This document shows positions 17,616-26,285 of a stretch of DNA of 64,000 nt, one piece after another. Positions within the stretch are counted from its first letter, which is position 1; the number at the start of each line of letters is the position of its first letter. Under the pieces are notes generated by a model that was not told the origin of the DNA, did not search any database, and saw only the letters and a list, made by a program, of their open reading frames with translations. Origin of the DNA: Bradyrhizobium sp. dw_78 (lineage in GTDB: Bacteria > Pseudomonadota > Alphaproteobacteria > Rhizobiales > Xanthobacteraceae); assembly GCF_018449525.1 (NCBI RefSeq), contig NZ_JAAVUS010000002.1, positions 665,172 through 729,171 of the forward strand, in the 5' to 3' direction. Made by a program: the position numbers and the translations under genes.

Positions 17616-18617
17616 ATGTCGCTTGCAACGCATTATCTTGGCCTCTCGTTGAAGAACCCCGTGGTCGCTTCAGCCGCGCCGGTCAACGCGCAGCTCGATC
17701 ATCTGCGCAGGCTGGAAGATGCCGGCGCGGCCGCGGTGGTCCTGCCTTCTCTTTTCCAGGAACAGATCGAGGCCGAGGCTGCGCTCCATGATCATCTGAC
17801 AAACAGCGCCGCCTATAATTCTCCCGAAGCGTCTGACTATTTCCCACCAACAGCGGCGGGGCCTTATGGGGTGGGGCCGGATGCCTATCTTGATTTGATC
17901 AGCTCCGCGCGCGCCGCGCTTTCCATTCCCGTGATCGCCAGCCTGAACGGGTCTTCAGAGGCCGGCTGGATCGAATACGCCAAGTTGATGCAGCAAGCGG
18001 GCGCCGACGCGCTTGAGCTAAACATGTATTTCGTTCCGGTCGACATCGCTTTGACCGGTCAGAGCGTCGAAGACCGTTATGTCGACATTGTCAGCGCCGC
18101 GCGGAAGGCGACCACCATCCCTCTCGCCGTAAAACTGTCTCCCTATCTCAGCTCGCTCGGCAATCTGGCGCAGCGGTTACACAAGAGCGGTGCAAACGGA
18201 CTTGTGCTGTTCAACCGCCTTCTGCAGCCCGATATCGATCCGGTGACCTTGCGGCTGGTGGAAGGCGTTCATCTCAGTACCCGCGCGGAGATGCCGCTTC
18301 CGCTGTTCTGGATCGCGCTGCTGGCGGGCCGGACGGGCGCGTCGCTTGCCGCATCCACGGGGGTAGAGAATGCCGACGATGTCGTAAAATACCTTCTGGC
18401 GGGCGCGGATGTGGTGATGACGACCTCGGCTGTGTTGCGGCACGGCGCCGGCCATGTCACCGGCCTCATCAGGGATCTCGAAACATGGATGGAAGCGCGC
18501 CAGTTCGCCTCGGTCTCGGATTTGCGGGGCCTGATGAGCTGGAAACGATCCAGTCACAAGGAGCGCTACGGCCGGCCGAGTTACATCAAGATGCTTGAGA
18601 CGGGCGTCGTCGGTTGA
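17616..18617 (+). CDS. Dihydroorotate dehydrogenase-like protein
   Basis: The protein has 333 residues from ATG 17616 (AGGGA 6 nt upstream). It is a TIM-barrel of the DHODH family: LGLSLKNPVVASAAPVN at the N terminus, VIASLNGSS, the ALELNMYFVP strand and a late GVENADDVVKYLLAGADVVM phosphate-binding region. The pyrimidine pathway signature is weak, and such 'DHODH-like' proteins commonly sit next to nifJ in facultative bacteria, so a redox role with ferredoxin or NADPH is more likely than pyrimidine synthesis. It follows nifJ by 50 bp in the same direction. FMN binding is expected from the family; the reaction is unknown. Confidence 0.82.
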   Translation: MSLATHYLGLSLKNPVVASAAPVNAQLDHLRRLEDAGAAAVVLPSLFQEQIEAEAALHDHLTNSAAYNSPEASDYFPPTAAGPYGVGPDAYLDLISSARAALSIPVIASLNGSSEAGWIEYAKLMQQAGADALELNMYFVPVDIALTGQSVEDRYVDIVSAARKATTIPLAVKLSPYLSSLGNLAQRLHKSGANGLVLFNRLLQPDIDPVTLRLVEGVHLSTRAEMPLPLFWIALLAGRTGASLAASTGVENADDVVKYLLAGADVVMTTSAVLRHGAGHVTGLIRDLETWMEARQFASVSDLRGLMSWKRSSHKERYGRPSYIKMLETGVVG

Positions 18618-18649
18618 TGACCACTCCCGCCTCGCGGAGAACGTGAGAC

Positions 18650-19456
18650 ATGGACCTGGGAATTCGGGGCAAGGTCGCAATCGTCACCGGCGCAAGCGCT
18701 GGTGTGGGACGGGCTATCGCTTGCGAGCTTGCTGAAAACGGCGTCGATATCATCCTTGTCGCGCGCGGCGCGGAGCGCCTCGAAACCGCAGCCGCCGAAG
18801 TCGCAAGCCGATACGCCGTTCGTACCTTGGCCATTCCAGCCGACGTCGCGGAAATCGACACTCCGGCACGCGTCGTTGAACGCGCCGCCAGGGAATTTGG
18901 CCGCATCGATATCCTCGTCAACGACGCGGGGCGGGCTCATGCAGGCGGCTTGATGCAGACGACCGAGGCGGACTGGGCCGAAATGACGAATACGAAATTC
19001 TCGGCCATGCGGCGATTCTGCGGGGCCGTACTTCCTCACATGCGTGAGCGCGGCTGGGGGCGCATCGTGAATATCTCGTCGATCGGCGGCATCTATCCCA
19101 ACCCGAAGCTCTTGGTCTCCCACACGCTGAGCGCCGCGATCAACAATCTGACCCGGGGCTTTGCCCTTGAAGTAGCCAAGGAAGGCATCCTGGTGAACGC
19201 CGTCGGGCTGGGAGCGGTGCTCACCGACAATTGGAAGAAGAACATGATTCCTTCCGTCCGAAAAAGCCGGCCCGAACTTGGTGCGGCGTCCGACGACGAG
19301 ATCGTCAGGCAACTCGGCGCGGAAATGACACCGGTAGGCCATTTCGCCCAACCGGAGGAAATCGCCGCGATCGTCGCCTTTCTGGCTTCCGCCCGCAACA
19401 GCTTCATCACCGGCGATACGATCGAGGCCAGCGGCGGGGCCGATCGCTTCATGTAG
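18650..19456 (+). CDS. SDR-family protein lacking catalytic Tyr and Lys
   Basis: The 268-residue product has a normal SDR cofactor motif (TGASAGVG, 13-20), the ND-A-G turn (NDAGRAHAG) and the conserved Ser144 (NISSIGG). At the place of the catalytic YxxxK, 13 residues after that Ser, the protein reads SHTLS (157-161), so both the catalytic Tyr and Lys are replaced by Ser. It may be a non-catalytic or differently acting relative. It ends 64 bp before the UbiD-family gene in the same direction, so the two are likely one operon. The substrate is unknown; carboxylated aromatic or heteroaromatic compounds are possible because of the UbiD neighbour. GGAG lies upstream of the start. Confidence 0.85.
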   Translation: MDLGIRGKVAIVTGASAGVGRAIACELAENGVDIILVARGAERLETAAAEVASRYAVRTLAIPADVAEIDTPARVVERAAREFGRIDILVNDAGRAHAGGLMQTTEADWAEMTNTKFSAMRRFCGAVLPHMRERGWGRIVNISSIGGIYPNPKLLVSHTLSAAINNLTRGFALEVAKEGILVNAVGLGAVLTDNWKKNMIPSVRKSRPELGAASDDEIVRQLGAEMTPVGHFAQPEEIAAIVAFLASARNSFITGDTIEASGGADRFM

Positions 19457-19520
19457 CCGCCGGCGGAACATCATCGGCCTACCCCTGTCCAAATCGGCTC
19501 GCAGCAGGAGCACCGTTCAG

Positions 19521-21143
19521 ATGATCAAACCTCCGAACCTCGATTTACAGGCTCATCTGGCAGAGCTGGAAGCACAAGGTCTGCTTGTTCGTATCGACCA
19601 CCCGATCAACAAGGATACCGAGTTGCACCCGCTGGTTCGCTGTCAGTTTTTGGGCGGCATTCCTGAAGATGAGCGTCGAGCGTTCCTGTTCACCAATGTT
19701 GTCGATTCCAAAGGTCATCATTATGATATTCCGGTCGTCGTTGGAGCCTACGCCGCCTCACCGCGGATTTACGCCATCGGAATGGGTCGTCCCGTCGCCG
19801 AAATAGGCAAGGACTGGCTCAATGCCATCTCCAACCCGATCACTCCCCTAACGGTAGGCTCGCCATCCTGCCAGCAGGTGATCGTCAAGGGTAATGATCT
19901 CCTGTCGACGGGCGCTGGACTGGAAAGCCTGCCGGTGCCGATCTCCACCCCCGGCTTTGATGCGGCACCGTATCTCACTGCCACGCTGTGCATCACCGCG
20001 GACCCGGACAGCGGAATCCGCAATATCGGCACCTACCGTGCTGCGTTAAAGAGCAACAATCGGCTTGGCGTGCGCATGTCATCCCGTATTGGCGGTGCTG
20101 GCGGCTACCTTCACTGGTGCAAATATCGCGATCGAGGACAGCGGATGCCTTGCGCCATTGTTATCGGAGCGGCGCCCGTGATTGCCTATACCGGCGCTGA
20201 AAAGCTTGCCATCGACCAGGACGAAATGTCGGTAGCAGGCGCGCTTGCCGGTGTTCCGATCAAGACCGCAAAGGCCATCACGGTCGATCTAGAAGTACCT
20301 GCCGATGCCGAAATCGTAATCGAAGGTCTCATCGATACGGACCAGCTCGAGCCCGAAGGTCCCTTTGGAGAGAGCAACGGTTATGTCGCGCTCGAAGAGT
20401 TCAACATGTCGATGGAAGTCACGGCGATTACACGTAAGCGTTCGCCTGTATTCATCTCCATCCTCAGCCAGGTAACGCCGAGCGAATCCAGCGTTATCAA
20501 GAAACTGGCCCTGGAGCCGCTGTTTCTGAACCATCTGCGCGATCATCTGTCGCTCAAGAACGTCCTCCGGGTGGTCATGCATGAACCCCTGACCAATCTC
20601 CGACCTGTTATCTTTGTCCAATTCGCAAACGGCACGCCGCGAACCGAAGTCTGGCGAGGCTTGCGGGGCACCGCAACGCGGCAGGCCGATTGTGGCAAGA
20701 TCGTCATCGCAGTCAGCGAAGATATCGATCCGGATAACACGGATGCGATAATGTGGTCGCTTGCCTACCGGTCGAACCCGATCGAAGACATACATATCGA
20801 GCCTTACCGCTCCACCGGCCACGTCCCCAATTCAGCTCCTGGTCAATTGGAATCGACTGTCCTGATCGACGCAACGCTTAAACATTCAATGCCGCCGCTG
20901 GCCTTGCCGGGCCGAATTTTCATGGAGCGGGCCCAGGCACTCTGGCAGGAGCTTGACCTCCCGCCTCTCAGCGTCAAGTCACCCTGGCATGGATATTCGC
21001 TCGGTGACTGGAGCGATGCATGGGAGGAATTCGCGCGCAACGCCGTCGATGGCGCCTGGGCGAAGAACGGCGAGAGCTCCTGGGCCCGGAGGCGAAGCGG
21101 CCTCAAGCCGGAGACACCCGTACGCGGCGTCAGAGCGGGATGA
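19521..21143 (+). CDS. UbiD-family (prenyl-FMN-dependent) decarboxylase
   Basis: The protein has 540 residues and runs through the whole UbiD fold. It has the IGTYR segment that holds the active-site Arg, and the EPEGPFGESNGYV stretch whose Glu279 and Glu284 have the five-residue spacing of the catalytic glutamates. Family members decarboxylate, or carboxylate in reverse, acrylic or aromatic acids using prenylated FMN. The cofactor-making partner UbiX is not in the window, so it must be encoded elsewhere. The actual substrate cannot be read from sequence; several UbiD subfamilies of this length act on aromatic or heteroaromatic acids. It is probably co-transcribed with the preceding SDR-like gene. 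Confidence 0.9.
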   Translation: MIKPPNLDLQAHLAELEAQGLLVRIDHPINKDTELHPLVRCQFLGGIPEDERRAFLFTNVVDSKGHHYDIPVVVGAYAASPRIYAIGMGRPVAEIGKDWLNAISNPITPLTVGSPSCQQVIVKGNDLLSTGAGLESLPVPISTPGFDAAPYLTATLCITADPDSGIRNIGTYRAALKSNNRLGVRMSSRIGGAGGYLHWCKYRDRGQRMPCAIVIGAAPVIAYTGAEKLAIDQDEMSVAGALAGVPIKTAKAITVDLEVPADAEIVIEGLIDTDQLEPEGPFGESNGYVALEEFNMSMEVTAITRKRSPVFISILSQVTPSESSVIKKLALEPLFLNHLRDHLSLKNVLRVVMHEPLTNLRPVIFVQFANGTPRTEVWRGLRGTATRQADCGKIVIAVSEDIDPDNTDAIMWSLAYRSNPIEDIHIEPYRSTGHVPNSAPGQLESTVLIDATLKHSMPPLALPGRIFMERAQALWQELDLPPLSVKSPWHGYSLGDWSDAWEEFARNAVDGAWAKNGESSWARRRSGLKPETPVRGVRAG

Positions 21144-21180
21144 CTTCTCTTCTAAGCGTCGTCCAGCTCTAACTTTCCGT

Positions 21181-21214
21181 TTGAGCATGATCTTGTCGGA
21201 AACCGGTTTCCACT
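21181..21214. repeat. Rhizobiales-type palindromic repeat fragment
   Basis: The stretch begins TTGAGCATGATCTTGTCGG and contains a perfect 14-bp palindrome GGAAACCGGTTTCC (21198-21211), then CACT. This is the core of a dispersed palindromic repeat I recall from many Rhizobiales genomes (GAGCATGATC ... ACCGGTTTCCAC). The right arm is missing. It lies between the convergent UbiD and porin genes, a usual position for such elements. Confidence 0.7.
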
Positions 21215-21240
21215 CCAATGACCTCGGTGCCCGTTGGCCG

Positions 21241-22683
21241 TCAGAACTGGAAACGAAGTCCAGCCGTTGGAGCGAAATTGTTCGTGAACAGGTAGCCGTT
21301 CGCCAGCCCGTCATGGACACGCGAATACATGATGCCGGCATAGGCGTCGAACTTCTTCGCAAACTTCCAATCGACGTCGACCGAAAACGCGTCCAGCGTG
21401 CCGGCACAGGTTGATGCCGAGTTATCGCCACAGAACGTCTTGCCGAAACTGTTTTGGTCGTAGTGGTAATAAGCGACGCCGGCATCGACCGCGTCGGTGA
21501 AGGCATATCGCGCGCCGGTCCACATGATTTGCAGATGCTCGTCGTGGACGAAGCCGGTCTGCGAGATATTGGCGAAAAGGACGGGAATCCCGGCAATATT
21601 ATTAAAGCTCTGGGTCAGAGGGGTGCTCGGATTTGCGAACGAGATGAATTCGTAACCACCATACACCCGGAGCTGCTTGTAAGTGTATTTGGCCAGCAGC
21701 ATCCCGCTTTGGTCGTCGGAAATAGTGGCTCCCAGCGTATCCGGATTTGCCGCAAACGCGGCCGAACCCGCGGCCAGCGACGCTGCTTTCACCGCGCCCT
21801 TGTCGTAGTTCCAGATCGCATCGAGGGAGAGCTTACCGGAAGCGCCGAAATCAAGATCCTTTCCGATCTGGGCTGCGTATTCACCCTGCGCTGCGTTGTT
21901 TTGGTTGTAGCCGCCGATCTGGGCCATCGCCCCTACCCGGAACAAGTGGTCGCCGACATCGGCGCGATATTTCACCGCTGTCGAAACCCGGGCATCTTCC
22001 GTATCGCCGCCACCGACAGCCGTTCCCTGCCAGCCGATCACCGAGAAAGCATAGGAACCGCCCATCGGGTCGTAAGCATTCACGCCATCCAGTTCCAACG
22101 TGTTTTGCCGGCCGACGGTCAACGTGCCGTAGGTCGGTGAACTGATGCCCGCATAACCGACCGAATTGTAAAACTGACCCGCCCGGCTCGAGTCGGCGTT
22201 CGACGATTGGGAGGCGAGCGGCACACCATTATTGTCAAGAAGGGATTTCGGGCCGTTGGCCGCGGTCATGGTATAGGGGTCAAACCCGAAATTCAGATCA
22301 AAGACGAAATTCAATCCGGACGTGATGGTTTCGACACCCTTGATACCGATGTTCGATTGAGACAGGCCTCCCGGCGTAAGAAGCCACAGCGGCCGATTGC
22401 TGTTCTTCTGCACGAGTTCTTCCACGCCGGTAGCGATGTTCTTATTGAGCGGCGTGCCGTGGGTCTCATAGCCGCCGCCGATGTCGACGGTGCCGTACAC
22501 GGTGATGCCGTAATAGCTCAACGGACAAGCGGTCACGAAAAATTGCTCGGCGCTGGCGCACGACGCCGGCGCAAGCGGCGCCGGCGGGGCTTTGTCATAA
22601 ACCGGCAAATCCGCAGCTTGCGCCGCGCCGAAGAACGTGATCGCCGCCGTCGACGCCAAAAGACTCTTTCCGAAGTGCTTCAC
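21241..22683 (-). CDS. Outer-membrane porin
   Basis: The 480-residue protein starts with GTG at 22683, AAAGGA 7 nt upstream. A signal peptide (MKHFGKSLLASTAAITFFGAAQA) ends before ADLPVYDKAPPAPLAP, typical of Bradyrhizobium-type porins. The mature part has many Gly-aromatic alternating beta segments (ITVYGTVDIGGGYETHG, YGTLTVGRQNTLELDG, TGARYAFTDAVDAGVAYY) and ends in FQF, the outer-membrane assembly signature. It should form a trimeric barrel for small solutes. No partner gene is evident; it is convergent with the UbiD gene. Confidence 0.93.
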   Translation of the reverse strand: MKHFGKSLLASTAAITFFGAAQAADLPVYDKAPPAPLAPASCASAEQFFVTACPLSYYGITVYGTVDIGGGYETHGTPLNKNIATGVEELVQKNSNRPLWLLTPGGLSQSNIGIKGVETITSGLNFVFDLNFGFDPYTMTAANGPKSLLDNNGVPLASQSSNADSSRAGQFYNSVGYAGISSPTYGTLTVGRQNTLELDGVNAYDPMGGSYAFSVIGWQGTAVGGGDTEDARVSTAVKYRADVGDHLFRVGAMAQIGGYNQNNAAQGEYAAQIGKDLDFGASGKLSLDAIWNYDKGAVKAASLAAGSAAFAANPDTLGATISDDQSGMLLAKYTYKQLRVYGGYEFISFANPSTPLTQSFNNIAGIPVLFANISQTGFVHDEHLQIMWTGARYAFTDAVDAGVAYYHYDQNSFGKTFCGDNSASTCAGTLDAFSVDVDWKFAKKFDAYAGIMYSRVHDGLANGYLFTNNFAPTAGLRFQF

Positions 22684-23039
22684 TGTCTATCCTTTATTAC
22701 CCGCGCTTGGCCGAACGCCAACTCAATGCAAGCAACGTCGAAAGCAACGCTAACCGACGATCGCCCTCATTCTTGCTCGCCGGAACAGGATATGGACGAA
22801 ATATAACACGGAAATTTCTGGAGCGGATGGGAACCGGTCAACTAGCTGTGTTCAACTCGGCAACTTCAATCAACTGCAAGAGAATTACCGCAGCTCTGGC
22901 AATCGACCGTCGACCACGATCGAGCCTGTCGCCACCGATCTTCCCGATCGCGACGAAAGATGCCGCTCAGCAGCCTTGTGCGCTGCGGAGCGGCATAATT
23001 GTGTAATGTGAAAATGGTCAGCGGCCTCTTCGGCTCACC
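22684..23039. other. 356-bp gap between porin start and E2 end
   Basis: This is the upstream region of the porin gene (minus strand) and the downstream region of the E2 gene (minus strand). No convincing coding frame, FixK/FNR-type box or terminator hairpin was seen. Confidence 0.5.
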
Positions 23040-24194
23040 TCACGCGCTCTTCTGCAAATCGTCAATCATTGCCTTCAAGAAACGCCCTGCCTCGCCGCCG
23101 GTTGCAACGCGATGGTCGAACGTCAGCGACAAGGGCAGCACATGCGTAAAGGTGAATGAAGCAACTTCGTGCAACACGGCCTGCTGGAAAATCCGTCCCG
23201 CCCCCACGATCGCCACCTGGGGAGGAACCACGACCAGCGCCGCCTGCAATCCAGCCATCATGCCGAAATTCGACAGCGTGATCGTCGGGTTGCGCAGATC
23301 GGCGAGCGGTACCGAGCGGGCGCGTGCCGCCGTTTTCAGACGATCGACATCGACGCGCAATGCAGACGGCTCGCGTTTGCCGGCGTCGCGGACGACCGGC
23401 ACGATCAGGCCGCCCTCAAAATCAACCGCGACGCCCAAGTCGATCCGATCCATGGTCTGCAGGGTCATCGCCTGACCATCGTACCAGGAATTGAGAATCG
23501 GCTCGGCCGCGCAGCCCGCCGCGATGGCCCGGATCAAGCGCATCGTGACATCATCATGTCCGGTCCACCACGACCCGATATCGGCTTCATCCCATACGGT
23601 TGCAGGGACCACTTCGGCATGCGCCTTGGCCATGTTGATGGCCATGCTTCGGCGAATACCCACCAGTTCTTTGGCGCCGGCCGGCTTCTCGCCACCGGAA
23701 GCAGACACGCGTTCAATATCCGCGCGGGTAATCGTGCCTTCCGGTCCGCTGCCCGTGATCCGGTTCAGATCAATCCCCCGTTCGCGCGCCAGCGCCCGAA
23801 TTGCCGGAGAAGCGGGAGCTCTTGCTCCATTGGCTGCGGGCGACGGAGGCGGAGGTGTCGGCTTCGCAGCAACGACGGTCGCGGCCTTCGGCGCCGCCGG
23901 CGGCGGTGTTTCCGGCTTTGCGTCAAGCTGACCGACCACGGTCCCGGTATCGACATGGGCCGCGTCGTCGAACTCAACCATGGGCGCGCCGACTTTCAAT
24001 CGCTCATGCGGCTTGCCCAGCAAATGCTTGATGTATCCTGACCGCGGCGAAGGAACCTCGACCACGGCTTTTTCGGTCTCGACGGATACCAGGGGTGCAT
24101 CAACCACGACATGATCGCCTTCGGCGACGTGCCATGCGACGATCTCGGCGTCCTGCAGTCCTTCGCCGAGATCCGGAAGATTGAACATACTCAT
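23040..24194 (-). CDS. 2-oxoacid dehydrogenase E2 acyltransferase
   Basis: This 384-residue protein has the E2 layout. It has one lipoyl domain (lipoyl Lys in ETEKAVVEV), a Pro/Ala linker (PETPPPAAPKAATVVAAKP), a peripheral E1/E3-binding domain (SPAIRALARERGIDLNRI) and the acyltransferase domain. The catalytic HxxxDG motif reads HRVATG: the usual Asp is Thr, so the general-base partner may differ. It transfers an acyl group from lipoamide to CoA. ATG 24194 overlaps the E1beta stop by four bases (ATGA), showing coupling. No E3 (lpd) gene is seen here. Substrate is most likely pyruvate or branched-chain 2-oxoacids; the neighbouring symporter favours a small monocarboxylate. Confidence 0.9.
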   Translation of the reverse strand: MSMFNLPDLGEGLQDAEIVAWHVAEGDHVVVDAPLVSVETEKAVVEVPSPRSGYIKHLLGKPHERLKVGAPMVEFDDAAHVDTGTVVGQLDAKPETPPPAAPKAATVVAAKPTPPPPSPAANGARAPASPAIRALARERGIDLNRITGSGPEGTITRADIERVSASGGEKPAGAKELVGIRRSMAINMAKAHAEVVPATVWDEADIGSWWTGHDDVTMRLIRAIAAGCAAEPILNSWYDGQAMTLQTMDRIDLGVAVDFEGGLIVPVVRDAGKREPSALRVDVDRLKTAARARSVPLADLRNPTITLSNFGMMAGLQAALVVVPPQVAIVGAGRIFQQAVLHEVASFTFTHVLPLSLTFDHRVATGGEAGRFLKAMIDDLQKSA

Positions 24195-25171
24195 GCGTAA
24201 GCCATCGCGCGATCAACGGCCTTGCCAATCCGGGCCGCATTCGGAAGGTAAACATTCTCAAGCTTGAGCAACGGCATGATCGTGTCGTAGCCGGTGACTC
24301 GTTCGATCGGCGCCAACAAGGAACTGAAAGCACCTTCCGCAACCCTGGCGGCAATCTCGCCGCCAAAGCCACCCGTCAACGGGGCCTCATGCACGATCAC
24401 GCAACGGCCCGTTTTCTTGACCGAATTGATGATGGTCTCGGCATCAAGCGGCTTCAGCGTCGCCACATCGATGACTTCGGCGCTGACGCCCTTGGCTTCC
24501 CATTCCGCCGCGGTCTTCAGCGCCTCCGGCACCATCGCGCCCCAGGCAACCAGCGTCACATCGCGCCCTTCGCGCAATACGAAGCAGCGGTCGACCGGCA
24601 GATCCTTGCCGTCATCGAGCATTTCCTCGCGCGCACCGCGATAGAGTTTGGTCGGCTCCAAGAAAACAACAGGATCCGAACCGCGAATCGCGGCCAGGAG
24701 CAGGCCATAGGCGCGGCGCGGCGACGACGGAACGATCACCCTCAAACCCGGGATGTTCGCAAACATCGCTTCCGGGCTTTCCGAATGATGCTCGGGCGCA
24801 TGAATGCCGCCGCCGCACGGCGCTCGCACCACCATCGGACATTGCAGACGTCCGCGCGTCCGGTTGCGGAACCGCGAGGCGTGATTGTTGATCTGATCGA
24901 TCAGCGGAAATATGAAACCACTGAACTGGATTTCCGCGACGGGCTTGAAGCCGCCGGCGGCAAGTCCAATGGAGATACCCCCGATACCCATTTCCGACAG
25001 CGGCGTATCGCGGACGCGATCCGCGCCGAAGCGCGTGAACAATCCGTCCGTCGCCCGGAACACGCCTCCATCGACGCCCACGTCCTCACCCAGGACGATG
25101 ACCCGCTCATCTTCGGTCATGGCTCGCGCGAGGGCGAGGCTGACCGCTTGAACCATTGTTGTTTCTGACAT
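24191..25171 (-). CDS. 2-oxoacid dehydrogenase E1 beta subunit
   Basis: The 326-residue protein has the TPP transketolase-like domains of E1beta. MTEDERVIVLGEDVG is at the N terminus, RDTPLSEMGIGGISIGLAAGG in the middle and APCGGGIHAPEHHSESPEA near the active-site loop. The C-terminal half carries SAEVIDVATLKPLDAETII. It pairs with the E1alpha encoded just upstream to form the decarboxylase component and acylates the E2 lipoyl domain. The gap to the E1alpha stop is 3 bp, and the downstream E2 start overlaps it. Likely a pyruvate or branched-chain type complex; the specificity is not certain. Confidence 0.93.
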   Translation of the reverse strand: MSETTMVQAVSLALARAMTEDERVIVLGEDVGVDGGVFRATDGLFTRFGADRVRDTPLSEMGIGGISIGLAAGGFKPVAEIQFSGFIFPLIDQINNHASRFRNRTRGRLQCPMVVRAPCGGGIHAPEHHSESPEAMFANIPGLRVIVPSSPRRAYGLLLAAIRGSDPVVFLEPTKLYRGAREEMLDDGKDLPVDRCFVLREGRDVTLVAWGAMVPEALKTAAEWEAKGVSAEVIDVATLKPLDAETIINSVKKTGRCVIVHEAPLTGGFGGEIAARVAEGAFSSLLAPIERVTGYDTIMPLLKLENVYLPNAARIGKAVDRAMAYA

Positions 25172-25174
25172 TTC

Positions 25175-26275
25175 TCACTCCGCCGCTTGGGATAGGTTGG
25201 CCGAAAGGCTGCTCAACACCGCCTGCTTCTGCGCGGCAAGATCGGCGGGAAGCTGAGCATAGGTGTAATCAAACATGACCGAGGGTTCCTGCGGCGCAGT
25301 TGCGAGAAAGGCAGCCGCCGCAGCTTCGATTTCCTCATTGATCTCCTTGAGAAGCTTGTCTTCGTCAGCTTTGGTCCATGACCCCGCCGTCGTCAGATAT
25401 TGCTGCAGCCGCTTGATCGGCTCTTCCTGCCAATGCGGCGTCACCTCGGTATCCTTGCGGTATCGGCTGGCATCGTCGGAAGTGGTGTGATCGCCGAGCC
25501 GATAGGTGATGGCCTCGATCACACAGGGGCCCTGATCCTTGCGCACCCGCTGCAAAGCCACACCGACAACGGTCCGCACCGCAATCACATCATTGCCATC
25601 CACCTGCTCGCCGGGAATTCCTACCGCAATCGCCTTTTGCGCCAGGGTCTGCGCCGCGGACTGCGCGGATCGCGGCACGGAAATCGCCCATTGATTGTTG
25701 GAGACCAGGAAGACCACCGGCAATTTCCATACTCCGGCGAGGTTCATGGCCTCATAGACGTCGCCTTTGGAGGTGGCGCCGTCGCCGAAGATGCAAACCA
25801 CGGCGCGCGGCTCCTTGCGAAGCTTGATGGCGAGCGCCACGCCCGCAGCATGCAGCGCGTGACTGCCGACCGGGACGCAGTTTGGAAAGTCATGAGGCGC
25901 CTTGGCAAACGAATTGCCGCGCTCGTCACCGCCCCAGTACAGAAACAACTCCACCGGGGTCGCGCCGCGCCAGAGCTGACCGCCATGCTCGCGGAAGCTC
26001 GGAACCAGCACATCGTCCGCGAGCATCGCGCTCGCCGCGCCGACCGCAACCGCTTCCTGTCCGATCGACGAACCATAGGTGCCGAGCCGGCCGGTGCGTT
26101 GCAGTGCGACCGCCTTGGTATCGAAGGCGCGTGCGCGCACCAGCCCACGATAGAGGGACTTGAGAGTTGCCGGATCCTTCGCCTCCGCCGGCAACTCCTT
26201 CAGGAGCTTTCCAGCCGGATCAAGATAGCGGGTGAAGTCGATTTCGAATGTTGCAGCGATATTTGGACTATTCAC
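25175..26275 (-). CDS. 2-oxoacid dehydrogenase E1 alpha subunit
   Basis: From GTG 26275 the product has 366 residues. AAGGAG lies 6 nt upstream of that codon; in-frame codons further upstream would run into the symporter gene. Signature elements are RGLVRARAFDTKAVALQRTGR, PSFREHG, GSHALHAAGVALAIK and the ThDP motif GDGATSKGDVYEAMNLAGVW ending in NN. The conserved RLGDHTTSDD loop follows. It catalyses ThDP-dependent decarboxylation of a 2-oxoacid together with E1beta. The symporter gene ends 10 bp upstream, so uptake and oxidation genes are in one operon. Acetoin-type or branched-chain E1 are alternatives to pyruvate. Confidence 0.92.
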   Translation of the reverse strand: MNSPNIAATFEIDFTRYLDPAGKLLKELPAEAKDPATLKSLYRGLVRARAFDTKAVALQRTGRLGTYGSSIGQEAVAVGAASAMLADDVLVPSFREHGGQLWRGATPVELFLYWGGDERGNSFAKAPHDFPNCVPVGSHALHAAGVALAIKLRKEPRAVVCIFGDGATSKGDVYEAMNLAGVWKLPVVFLVSNNQWAISVPRSAQSAAQTLAQKAIAVGIPGEQVDGNDVIAVRTVVGVALQRVRKDQGPCVIEAITYRLGDHTTSDDASRYRKDTEVTPHWQEEPIKRLQQYLTTAGSWTKADEDKLLKEINEEIEAAAAAFLATAPQEPSVMFDYTYAQLPADLAAQKQAVLSSLSANLSQAAE

Positions 26276-26285
26276 GATGATCTCC

